Of a stretch of 64,000 bases of DNA, positions 9,108-18,931 are shown in pieces (positions within the stretch are counted from its first letter, which is position 1; every line of letters starts with the position of its first letter). The stretch spans positions 339,606-403,605 of the forward strand of contig CAUJNA010001247.1 in the NCBI GenBank assembly GCA_963377175.1. Direction: 5' to 3'. The DNA comes from Effrenium voratum. Lineage: Eukaryota; Sar; Dinophyceae; Suessiales; Symbiodiniaceae. The position numbers and the translations under genes are program-made. The notes beneath the pieces are model-generated. The model did not search any database. It was not told where the DNA came from and saw only the letters and a program-made list of their open reading frames with translations.

Positions 9108-9443
9108 TCACTCGTTCTTGTGTACTAAGCGGTGGTCCTGTGACATGCAGACCACGCATTCTGCGGGCGATACCTTGCCGCATTCTGCCCCCGACTTTTT
9201 TACGTGCACAAACACACTCGCAACCAGAGCCTGCATCTCAACCTCGGTGGCCTGATTTGCTTCCGGCAAATGCCACCAGCGCGCTCCAAACGTATGGAGC
9301 CACACTTGGGCGGCGACCGTTTGCGGGCTATGTATCGGTACATGCTCGTATCTCTGTCCCGCCTGTCGGCAAGGCTGCCCAAAACACCACGCCGCAGTCT
9401 GGCACTGCGCCAGTGTCAGTCTAAAGTTGGGCTCCATGTTCAT
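9108..9443 (-). CDS. Possible exon(s) of an unidentified protein
   Basis: An open frame of 111 codons with protein-like composition in its second half (WHLPEANQATEVEMQALVAS followed by VFVHVKKSGAECGKVSPAEC). I recognise no family and no clear splice borders. It could be one exon of a split gene or chance. Confidence 0.2.
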   Translation of the reverse strand: MNMEPNFRLTLAQCQTAAWCFGQPCRQAGQRYEHVPIHSPQTVAAQVWLHTFGARWWHLPEANQATEVEMQALVASVFVHVKKSGAECGKVSPAECVVCMSQDHRLVHKNE

Positions 9444-10529
9444 CGCCCATCACTGAGCCCCAAGCGCCGGAGATGAATTCTGCTTGGCGCTTGCGCAGAT
9501 TGTCGAGCCTAAGGTGATAAAAAATGCAAGGGAAGGCAAAGGTTTCAGACTTTGGCAATCTTTGTTGCCGCTCTTGCGCAGCTTTCCGCCGCTTTGCTCT
9601 GTGGTCCTATCCAGCAAACATGGAAAAGCGACAAAGGCAAGTGTTGGGCAGCAAGGTCTGCTGCACAAATCTGCTCCTCGTGGTCGTGCCCGCTGGACAC
9701 GTCCATCCCAGCACCTCAAGAACGGCCTTCAATCGAACCATGCCGTGTGCTGTGTGCGCACGTGTTTTCTCTAAGGGCTGGGCAAGCAGAACCTGCTTGA
9801 GATGCCTGCAGCATACACCAATGCAAGCACGTAATCTGTTGACGCTCTAAGGATCCCGGCATCAAGGCAGAATTGCAATGCTTCGTAAAAGTGGACCACT
9901 TGTCGATGCTACCACAGTTGGTACCCTTCAGCTGATGGTGTCGCAACAATCGCTGCGGTTGCAGCAAGCGAATCAACGAGATATCATTGTATAATGTCAC
10001 AAAGACGATATTGGCAAACAGCTATTGTATGAGGTGATTGCAGGAAGGGGCATCCGGAAGCTTGCACTCGCACCAGGACATGCACAGTTCAACAAGTGTA
10101 TGAGCAGCGCTTTCCAGACTCTAACTCGCACATTAAAAACTTCACCTTGGTTGATTTGTTGGTGCAAGAGGCAAGTGAGGGTCGTCAGCACGGCACCACT
10201 TGTGTGGATCAACACCAATTTGGAGCGTGAGGCATGTGCCCATAAGAGAATCGCCCGCCAGCCTCTTTGGCCGTTCCCAGCTGGCTCCGAAGCGCGCACC
10301 TCAGTGGGGTTTCAGCGCCTTCCCGGTAGTCAATCCGAAAGCGGCAAATCTGAGCCATGATTTCTTTTGACGTGCTTCCTGTTTCATATTCCCTGATTGA
10401 GCATCCAAAGGGTGCTGGATCATGTTTCGCCTCTTGTTGCGCTTGCGCATGTTGGGAACAATGTTCCGGCAAATCGTCATCATCAACGCCAGCAGCAACG
10501 GCGGGATGCGGCGAGCAGGTTTGGCGAGG
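9444..10529. other. Spacer, nothing recognised
   Basis: Short overlapping frames on both strands only. No domain, tandem repeat or inverted-repeat element was recognised. Confidence 0.35.
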
Positions 10530-10735
10530 TTGGTGGTCTAGGGCGGCTTTAGGCTTGGGGTGGGTTCAGGGTGCGGGTGTGGGGTGGGTTTAGGGTGGGG
10601 TTTAGGGTGGTTTGGACTTGGGTTGAGGTGGGTTGTGGGTTTGAGGGTGGGATCAGGATGGGATTCGGGTGAGTGTAAGATGGTCAGTTTAGGCCTGATT
10701 TAGGGTTGACCTGAGGGATGGGTTTAGGGCTCTCC
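10530..10735 (+). repeat. Degenerate telomere-like TTTAGGG/GGGTT tract
   Basis: A G-rich strand made of irregular GGTTTAGGGT, GGGGTTTAGGGTGG and GTTGGGT-type words. TTTAGGG is the plant and dinoflagellate-type telomere repeat; here it is heavily interrupted, so it is an interstitial or telomere-derived tract, not a chromosome end. Confidence 0.6.
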
Positions 10736-11251
10736 GGCGGTGACAAGAACGAACAAGCCCAAAACATGCATCTAAACGTAGGCAAGCACAGGCAAGAAAG
10801 TCCAAGAGCAAGAGAATCTGGTACAAGTTGTATGGCCCGCACGCCAGGCTGCCACACATGGATTCTTTCATTGTCGCCAAGCGCTCGACCTGGACGCCGC
10901 AGAATTGTTTGCAAAAAGATGCTGCAGATTGCGCGCTCCAGAATTGCAGGGTTTTGCCCGTGATAACCATGACGCTCGAGAAAGAATGCCCGAACAAATG
11001 TCGCAGTGCCTTCAATGTAAGGTCAGCGCCGCATCCATCAAGGACACTTCAAGAGTGGACTCTGCAGCCACCTGGCATGTGTCTGTGGCTTTGCGAGACC
11101 ACAAATAAGGCCCCCAAGACTGGGGCCCTGGTGACATTTATTGGACCTTTGGGTACACGAAAACGATGCGCGCGCCTTTGCACTTCCCTCTACTTCGATC
11201 TGCATTAACCGATACCAGTGATACTGATACATCGCACCCGAAGCCTTTGCT
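10736..11251. other. Spacer downstream of the anoctamin gene
   Basis: Contains short open frames on both strands but no recognised domain. Since the anoctamin frame ends at 11252 on the minus strand, the 3' untranslated region should lie here. No convincing polyadenylation signal could be chosen. Confidence 0.3.
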
Positions 11252-13792
11252 TCAGCCGCTTGATTCAGTGCAGGTGGTGCCGCTGGAACTTACGGACAGA
11301 AGCTCCAGGGTCAAGTTGATGTGGCTGAGATTGCTGGCAGCACCCGTGGATAGCTGCTGATCATGGTTCATGACGTTCAGCACATGTTCATTGTAATTGT
11401 CAATGGCCTTGACTTCACGTGGATGTTCGTGAATGCAAAACCGAACCGTTGCCTGCAGCAGAAGGACCACGTGCTCTCCAAGAAGGAAGATACCGATTTG
11501 GAACGATGGATCGAATAATCTTCCTGGGGTAAAAAAGAAGCACGCAAGGCCCACATTGCACGTCACTGCTGCAACATTGATCCATTCGAAAATGTCGCGC
11601 CAAATCCCTAGACCTGCAGATGCTCGGGGAAATGGCCGCTGGGTGACATAGAGCATCCGATAGATACGCAAGCGGAAGGATGCAATCAGGGACAAGACCC
11701 CCACAAATGCCACCAAAGGAGTGATGGAACCCCAGAGTGCCATGACAGAATAAGCCACCGCCATGTCCAAGAAGTCATTGGTATGATCCCCCCCCCAGGA
11801 ATCGAAGCTGTAGCGGAACTTCTTGGCCTCCCATTGCAGCACTGAGTAGCGCAGCTCTTCGACGTTACGCTGGCTCTCAAGCTTCTTGTATTCCTTGCGA
11901 ATCTCCCAATACGAAGCAAGGATTGGGTAGACCAGAAATGCAATCTCCACCGCAATGGAGAAGATAAAATAGGTCTCCAGATTCGCCTCCACGGCCACTT
12001 CGCAATCTGTCTCTGATGAAGGCTCGATCTTTGTGTATTCAAAGGGGCGGCAGCCACGAATGCATACGGATCCTTCGTATCTATTGGAAAATCCTTTCTG
12101 CAGCAGATCCAGTACATCCGGCTTCAGCTTTGTAGCGTCGAAGCTAGGCCAGACTTTGGCGGCAGCTTCATCGAAGGTCTCCGCACAAGTCTCCTTGGTG
12201 AACCTGTTCAGGAAGCAAAGCTGGACAAAAGGGAAGTTCGCCACAAAGAGCTTGACAATTGCCAGCAGCGCTGCCAGCTTCTGAGAGTATTCATCCTGCG
12301 TACGCCGGTTCTCCAAATGCACCAAGAGAGGTGCCACCTTGGTCCAAATGAAGGCCCCTCCTTTGATGACGGCTGTGACCAGTAAGGCCGAATACGCCGC
12401 ATTGGCCCCATCGGACTCGGCGTCCAGCTCGTGCTGCCATTTCAGCAGCGCTGAAATGGTACCCACGTAAGCCAGGATGTAAAGCATGGCCATGCAATTC
12501 ACGATGATGCCCCAATTCTCCCCGTGGCCATCGTGCTTCCAATCCAAGTTGTACTGCGTGTACTTCTCGAACCCTTCGACACCCCAGAGCTGCCTCAAGC
12601 GCGCCGAGCTGCGATAGAAGAACTGGAGCGTGATCGCGGCAAACAAGGAGATGCCCAGCGCAATGATGGACCTGGACACGTTGATCGCACTCTTGGAAAG
12701 CCACACGCACCGCAGAATCCTGAAAACAATTCCCAGAAACCCGAGCAGAAGGATTGAGTTGCACAGATGCCTGACAAAGTGGAAGTAGAAGGCAATCTCC
12801 TCCCCGAAGTAGTCGCGGATGGGGCCCATCAAGCCCGACAGCGTGGTGTCCAGCCAACTGGACGGAGATAAGACTTTTCTGTGGATCTCTTCTAGCGCCC
12901 CGACATCCGGGCAGGGGAAGTAGCTTACAATAACCTTTTGCCGTACCATCGCATCCAGGCTCACCCATCGGTGGAGCCAGAGTTCCAAGATGCGCACGGC
13001 GTCCATCTGGCGAAAGGCCTGAAACTTGTGCTTCTGGGCCCTCTGGAAGATGCCATGGGCGACCACCTCCTCGCCCCGATCATTGCACATGGGCGAGAGG
13101 CCTGGGAAGGGCCCATGCGGCTGCACGGCCTCGTAGATGCTGGGCTTGTAGGGCATGTGATACTCCAGCTTCTCAGCCATCTCCTCGATGGGGAAGCCCT
13201 CCAAGGGCAGAAACAGCTTCACAAAGTCCTCATCCTCGTCTATGGAAGGGAACTGCATCGCCGAAACCCCATTCTTGCTCAGAACCTCTAGGAACCGCTT
13301 CCGGATGTCTGCCTGGTAGTGCCCCAAACGAATCGGTTCGTTGCCTATGTGGTCAAAGCCCTGCAGAGAGTCGAGGGTGCAGGGGTTGTCGATCACATCG
13401 AAGATCTTCGCCGCTTGTTCTAGTGGAGCCTCCACCGTTTCACGGAGGCTCAGCATCCCACCCTCCGACTTTCCACGGGGGAAAACCACGATCATGGTGC
13501 ACATCTCGGTGTCCACCTGCAGAGGTGGAACCAAACCCGGCAATTGCACTTGACTCCCCTGGAGATGCACGGCAGAGTTCTGATCATTTGACGTTGCCTT
13601 GATCCGCAGTGCATCGTTGATCAATGAGTAAGAGCACTTCTCAGTCAGCATCGTTGGCTGGCTGACTGGCTCGACCCAAATGGGCTGAGGGGCAAAGATC
13701 ATTGAGCCATCGTGAAAGCCAACACCTGCCCGCCCCTCTGGATTGAAAGGGGACTGAACTCTTGAGAGGCAGATCCAACCTGCATCCCCCAT
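11252..13792 (-). CDS. Anoctamin / TMEM16-family membrane protein
   Basis: 846 codons, ATG at 13792 with an in-frame stop 15 codons upstream. TMEM16 proteins are ten-helix dimers acting as Ca2+-gated chloride channels or lipid scramblases. Family marks in order: YFGEEIAFYFHFVRHLCNS (residues 328-346, before TM1); FFYRSSARLRQLWG (391-404); ENRRTQDEYSQKLAAL (494-509); a Cys-rich loop (577-597); TM6 near 608-628; SWGGDHTNDFLDMAVAYSVM (665-684, TM7); LRIYRMLYVTQRPFPRA (708-724, TM8 end); GIWRDIFEWINVAAVT (729-744, TM9). Length is normal for the family and no intron is needed, which is unusual beside the split dUTPase gene and may point to a retrocopy. By my alignment the TM7 acidic pair is D673/D676, but the two TM8 acidic Ca2+ ligands are replaced by S705 and R709. 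The C-terminus after 805 is short and polar. Confidence 0.88.
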   Translation of the reverse strand: MGDAGWICLSRVQSPFNPEGRAGVGFHDGSMIFAPQPIWVEPVSQPTMLTEKCSYSLINDALRIKATSNDQNSAVHLQGSQVQLPGLVPPLQVDTEMCTMIVVFPRGKSEGGMLSLRETVEAPLEQAAKIFDVIDNPCTLDSLQGFDHIGNEPIRLGHYQADIRKRFLEVLSKNGVSAMQFPSIDEDEDFVKLFLPLEGFPIEEMAEKLEYHMPYKPSIYEAVQPHGPFPGLSPMCNDRGEEVVAHGIFQRAQKHKFQAFRQMDAVRILELWLHRWVSLDAMVRQKVIVSYFPCPDVGALEEIHRKVLSPSSWLDTTLSGLMGPIRDYFGEEIAFYFHFVRHLCNSILLLGFLGIVFRILRCVWLSKSAINVSRSIIALGISLFAAITLQFFYRSSARLRQLWGVEGFEKYTQYNLDWKHDGHGENWGIIVNCMAMLYILAYVGTISALLKWQHELDAESDGANAAYSALLVTAVIKGGAFIWTKVAPLLVHLENRRTQDEYSQKLAALLAIVKLFVANFPFVQLCFLNRFTKETCAETFDEAAAKVWPSFDATKLKPDVLDLLQKGFSNRYEGSVCIRGCRPFEYTKIEPSSETDCEVAVEANLETYFIFSIAVEIAFLVYPILASYWEIRKEYKKLESQRNVEELRYSVLQWEAKKFRYSFDSWGGDHTNDFLDMAVAYSVMALWGSITPLVAFVGVLSLIASFRLRIYRMLYVTQRPFPRASAGLGIWRDIFEWINVAAVTCNVGLACFFFTPGRLFDPSFQIGIFLLGEHVVLLLQATVRFCIHEHPREVKAIDNYNEHVLNVMNHDQQLSTGAASNLSHINLTLELLSVSSSGTTCTESSG

Positions 13793-15484
13793 CCCCAGGC
13801 TTGAATCAGGATCAGTGCCTCTGGTATGTCTTCACCCGAAAGCAAGCTCGTGGGACGGACCAACAACAAGCTGTTTCTTGCTAAGCCCAGGCCTGAATGC
13901 GGAACTTGCGGACCGCAGACTCGGCCAAGTTCCGACCCATTGCCTCCCAATCTTAGCATAGCTCACTGCATTGATGGAACAAACTCCTCACCTTCGACAA
14001 CCAAAGCAGCTGCGCTTCGTCGGAAAGCTCCGCCTAGGGCTGGGCATGCGGCTGCCATCTCTGGCCGAGCCACCTGACATGTCGTGCCTGCGCTTGCCCA
14101 TCCCAATGAGAACCAGGGCCCGTAGCACTTGAGGCCGCGTGCTCCTCTCAACGGAGCGCCTTGAATGCACCTGCCTCGGCCAAAAGGAGAAATGGGACGC
14201 CAAAACCCAAGCCAGGGTGGCTTGACACGGAAGGACTGGCTGTCCTCTGTGCTGGCCCGCAACGAACCTCAGGCTTAGTACAGTACGGGGTGCTTGATAA
14301 GCGGAAACTTGCGAGGTGACACCCAAAAACTCCGCTTCCCAGGTGAAACCACCAGACTGGCAGTTTCCAGTGGGGCTGCTACGCTGCTTATTTGTAGCAT
14401 ACTCATTGTGGAAACTGCAGCCACAGCTCACACTCTGACGCATGCACTTCCCATTTCGCAAGTACCTCCCGACTTTGCTCCAGACGCAAAGCCAGCAGCA
14501 GCCCCAGCACCTGCAAGCGGAAAGCCCCAAGGCCCAACTATGCTAACAAGTGCGGTCACATGTATCGCTGAGGCACAAGTGAACTCATCATCATAGGATC
14601 ATCCTGGTGAGTCTTAGAAGAGGGCATTGCCATATATCCCCTGCAATTACTCAGTAACCGGACGGCTCAAGCGAGGGAATGGTTGGGCTCTAGACTGAGG
14701 TTCAGGCCAGTAGTCGCTCGCAGTGATCCTGGCGCTACCATCATTGGTCATGATCAATCGCGCCTGGTGATCACTCCGATAAGAGGATTCTTGATGTGAG
14801 GCACGGTCGAAATTACTTTCTTACGGCCGTTTTGCTACTTGGTTTGAGAGTCCCCTCTCGTTTTCCAGCGTTTCAATTGTTTTCCAGGGATATCGTCTTT
14901 TTGAGAGTCCCCTATCGTTTGCAATGGGTTTGTGCATTTTCACAATATCAGCGAAACGACGAACACTAGACTCAACAGAAGTAATTTGACGGTACTTCAT
15001 GTGTTTTTCGCTTGGCCCTGGCTTCCAGGATGCTGATGCAGGTTGACTGCTACTACTCTCCCACTAAACCTTCCACAACTGCCACAATGGTTTCTCTGGC
15101 GGCCGCTTCGACAAGCAAAGAATAGACATCTTCCTGTTGTTGAGACCCATTTTCGTCCATGTCACCGGAGAAGGAAGCAAAACAATCACCGTTGTAAGCT
15201 CAGGTTTCCGCCCAATGAGAAGCCGAATCTGCAACTTGAGCCCATTGAGTCAAGGAGGAAATGCCGCTTTTGCTGATGACGAGGCCCTCTGATTTTCCCA
15301 CGTTCTCTTCAATGGCACTCCGGCAGACCCACTACACCCCCTGCTGACCCGCCAAGCTGATCTTCCCTCACAGCCGCCTTCTTCGGCTGGAAGGCAAGGC
15401 GCACCAGTAGCAGCCAACAAAAGGCTTGCACCTCAGTCAGGTATTTCCCTATTGCAAAGCACACCTTCTAAACATGTCACACAC
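13793..15484. other. Spacer upstream of the anoctamin gene
   Basis: No gene is supported. Minus-strand frames at 13963-14530 (for example AAACPALGGAFRRSAAAL) could be an upstream exon, but nothing ties them to the anoctamin. Two copies of TTTGAGAGTCCCCTMTCGTTT lie at about 14847-14868 and 14901-14922. Confidence 0.35.
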
Positions 15485-15705
15485 CCGTATTTCCCATAAG
15501 GGTGGTTTAAACATCTCCTGTTGGGCCATGAAAAAATCCTTTTGGGGTGACAGGGAGAAATGGGATGTCTATTCTGTATGGGGGGGTCGATCGAAAGGGC
15601 CGGGAAACATGGGATGACCCTGGTTGGAAAACTGCTAACAGCATGAGATGTTTCCCACATGGGTCATTTGGGGGCCGAACGAAATACTGATCCACCCCAT
15701 TTCGC
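15485..15705. repeat. Possible diverged short element
   Basis: The stretch with GGGAGAAATGGGATG, GACCCTGGTTGGAAAACTGCT and TTTCCCACATGGGTCATTT shares word order with the element at 47835-47945 (GGAGAAATGGAATGACCCTG, AAACTGCTGGTTTCC, TTCCCACATTCCC). A weaker relative may lie at 30085-30190. No clean terminal repeat is visible here. Confidence 0.3.
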
Positions 15706-15806
15706 CCCGATCTCTGAGCATCTTGCCATTCCACTGGAGCACCACCGCTGGAATCTTTGCTGATACGCCTCCTGCATCGGCTGCCGCGCTGACCTCAGGC
15801 TCTCTC

Positions 15807-15951
15807 TAATGTTAGCCCGGATTAATAAACCCCTGGTTGATCAATAGGAGGGTATCCCCTTTTAAGTGGGGATTCAGACCACTTTTGGAGGGAATTCGGA
15901 ACACCCCCCCAATCATGGGACGGGTTTTAGAAAAATCCTTGGTCAACGTTA
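15807..15951. mobile_element. MITE-like element, family C copy 1
   Basis: A 145-bp stretch with imperfect inverted ends: TAATGTTAGCCCGGATTAAT at the left, and a right end whose complement reads TAACGTTGACCAAGGATT. The interior has CCCCTTTT and ACACCCCCCC blocks. A better preserved relative is at 62843-62979. There is no coding capacity, so it would be non-autonomous. Confidence 0.6.
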
Positions 15952-17499
15952 GAGGCCCTCCGTCCGCAGCTCCAAGGCTTGAGGCGAGCACTGCTCCACC
16001 CAGTGCGCCAAATCCCAGCCGCGCGCCTCCGAGCTCCGAAAGGTCCGAACCGTTCGCTGAGGCCGCTCTATGTGGCGCGCGCCAATGAGAGGCAGGCAGG
16101 AAACCGAATGCTCAGCGACACAGGCGCAACCACTGAAACAGATCCATGTGAAGCTCGATGCTGCCCGTCGAAAGCACGGAAACCCACTTGACACAGAAAA
16201 TATCGCCGCAAAAAAAACACAGCCAGGCACAGTTCCTTCCGAGAATGTCAGCTTGCGGCAAGCCTTCAGCGCGTGGGACAAGTTTTCCTCCACCTTCTGC
16301 TGGTCGCCTCAAAAGCACTGGCACGAGGCAAAGCAGACGTGATCCACCTCAAAATCCCACAAGGGAGTTCAAACTGTTCTGAGTACGGTGCAGAAAAAAA
16401 GAAGAAGAAAAGACGAAGGGAGCCGACAGGGGAAGTATGGAAGAAGCTGCATCCCAGCCAATTCCCTGTTAACCTGCAGTGGCTTCACTTTGCAAATGGC
16501 TGTCAAACATAGGTACCTGCAAATCAAATGGATCCCTGGCAAATGGAAACACGGACTGGAACCGGTCCGATTCCATCGGTCTCGGGAGCCAGGCGAATCA
16601 TTCATTGACCCATGGCGCTTGTGGCTGAGCTCGCAGCTCCAGCTGAAAAGGTGGAAGTATGGGTCGACCCCGAGCCACCTCGGGAAGAACACGAATCTCG
16701 AGGAGAACAACCGGACCCAAAATGTCCTTTTCAGTGAAATAGGCAACCCAAACTGGCCTTTTCGGCGCCAGGGGCATGTTTGCAAGAGGGAGGAGACATG
16801 AGTCACCAATCAAATGATACCACGGCATTGAACATGAAAAAATGGCGTGGGGTGCAAACCTGGGACGCGAAGGATTTTTTGTGCCAAGGCACTGGTCCTC
16901 GCGCAAGTTGTACCTGGAACATGTGTGTGTGTGTGTGGCCACAACTCTGCCAAATAGAAAGTTAGATACGAATCCATAGCTGCCGTGGTGGAGATCCTTC
17001 TAGATCGGTACATCCCTTCGAACCCGCAACAGTAGCACTTGCTGCAAGAATGCAAATCTGGGCTGCGATAGTCACGCAGCACGACGTGGTTCTGCGTGTT
17101 CCGCGCGAAAAACAAACCTGGAGTGACGTGTTGGCCCTCTACGCGTGTGAGCAAGCGAGATTGATCCATGAAAAGCGGAAATGGGCAACAAACAACATCG
17201 CTTGATTCCCAAACCATGAACTGGCAATCTGCCAAACTGGCTATACGGGTTGCTGGACTGCGCCCGCTGGCTGGTAATGAGATTGCATACCATCTTGCAT
17301 ATGATGCTATTTTGCAGCTTGAGCATGTGCACAGGTGACATGGAACATCAAATCAGCAACGCATTGATATTTATTTGCTGGTTCTACAAACATGACTATA
17401 AAGATTTACAGGCCTTGCTACAATCCCTATTCAGCCAGACAGGCTACCACTCAAAGGCATCAAAGTTGGTCTTTTGTGTCTGAGATTAAACAAACTGCG
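15952..17499. other. Spacer
   Basis: No gene is supported. A half-copy of inverted-repeat family B (GGCTGTCAAACATAGGTACC then GGAAACACGGACTGGAACC) is near 16497-16575, and a short (TG)n tract near 16922-16936. Confidence 0.35.
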
Positions 17500-17730
17500 T
17501 AGGGTCCATCTTACGGTGCGCTTGCTGTAGGTTTAGCATGGATTCAGGGTGGGCTGAGGGGTGCTTTGGGGTTTGTTTGGGGTTGGTTTAGAGTTGATTT
17601 AGAGTCCGCTTTAGTTCTGGGTGGGAGGTTTGCATTGATTGGCTTGGCCTAGGGTCAATGAAAGGGGTAAGTCTAGGAATCATGACAGGCAGGTTGTGTG
17701 GCTTTGGGCAGGTTTAGGGTGTAGGGTAAA
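17500..17730 (+). repeat. Degenerate telomere-like G-rich tract
   Basis: Irregular GGTTTAG, GGTTTAGGGTGTAGGG and GGGGTTGGTTTAGAG words recur, like the tract at 10.5 kb but more diverged. Confidence 0.45.
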
Positions 17731-17944
17731 TGTGGAAATGGTTAAGGGTGAGTTGGTGAAAGTCTTCAATTTAGGGCTCCTTGGCTTATCCAGGACAGGC
17801 CCCCGCCCCCCTTTAGCCCTCCATTGGAGTGTTTACTTCCTCCCTGTTGCGCTACGAGCGATGCACTTTTTAGACAACAAAGGCCTGTTACGTGTGGCAC
17901 AGTTTGTGATTCTTTTCGAGGTTTTCGTCCGTTGTCCACGATAA

Positions 17945-18085
17945 CCACGGCAAAGGTGCAACTCTGTAGCTCAGTGGTAGGAATTCACTATCTCGCAGGC
18001 TGTGTTTGGCACCTGTCCGCATCGCCGGCATCACTTGTTCACATTGCTGTTCTTTCGGCCCTGCAAAACAGGCCAGTTTCGAAAA
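17945..18085 (+). repeat. SINE-like copy with tRNA-type A box
   Basis: AAGGTGCAACTCTGTAGCTC, then AGTGGTAG (a tRNA D-arm/A-box-like word), then a body with GCATCGCCGGCATCAC, TTGTTCACATTGCTGTTCTTT and an AACAGGCCAGTT end. A second copy with the same order of words lies at 18497-18645. A full tRNA fold cannot be drawn. Confidence 0.5.
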
Positions 18086-18496
18086 AAACTTGCCTGTTTT
18101 GGGTAAAGCTCCACATCAGCGTCGGTTGCTCGCATTGCCAGCATCACCTGTTCCTTTTGCCGCGCTAACGTTAGCACACTCTAACTCACACGCTCTGAAG
18201 GTGATGGGGGTCGCGGTGAAGGAAGAAAGTCATGAGCCGGGCTGTGCTCTTGGCGCATGGCTTGAGAGGTGTCTGCATGAATCAGATGCCCTTGGGCCGG
18301 CGAATCGAAGGCGAAGCGACCGAGCGGTGAGTATAGTAAACGAGTTCGTACTTCTTGAGGCCCACCCACCACCCTGCTGAGACAAAACACGTGTTTTGGA
18401 GTTGTTGAGCTTAGAGCGTTTGTTTGAGCGCACTTTGCTTCTCACGGCCCCGGGGCACTTGCAAGGTTCGCGGCCCTTGATTTATATGTCGCGACT

Positions 18497-18645
18497 ATCA
18501 CAGTAAAGGCACAAGTCTATAGCTCAGTGGTAGCACAGCTGCACTTGAAATCACTAGCAGGTGCTTCATTGCCAGCATCACATGTCCGCATCGCCAGCAT
18601 CACCTGTTCACTTTGCTGTTCTTTGGCAACTGAAAACAGCCCAGT
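18497..18645 (+). repeat. SINE-like copy 2 with tRNA-type A box
   Basis: AAAGGCACAAGTCTATAGCT, then CAGTGGTAGCACAG, then an anticodon-loop-like CACTTGAAATCAC, then the same body as copy 1 (GCATCGCCAGCATCACCTGT, TTCACTTTGCTGTTCTTT, AAACAGCCCAGTT). A B-box-like ATTCGAATCC occurs near 18704, too far away for a normal tRNA. I infer a Pol III-type retroposon derived from a tRNA. Confidence 0.5.
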
Positions 18646-18931
18646 TGAACTGAAAACCCCGGCTCCTCAGCTCCTCAACCCTGGCCTTGGCGGGCTTGTA
18701 GCATTCGAATCCCAGCGCCGCTCAAGGACCTGGCTTTTTGCGACCGGTGCTCCTGCTGGCAAGGCCTGGCTTCTTCCAAGGCGCTGCTGGGGAACTCGAA
18801 TGCATCGACTATTTACAAGCAATGGTATAATACAACGGACCTACCAAAGAGGCAAGGACACAACAAGTCGCATCCTCTACAGGGCAAAATAGCTCTTTCA
18901 CTAGAGCAATTGAGACTGAATCTGACTGCTG

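Noticed and set aside
18515..18590. Functional tRNA gene
   Set aside because: D-arm and anticodon-loop words are present, but D and anticodon stems do not pair and no T-arm lies at the right distance.
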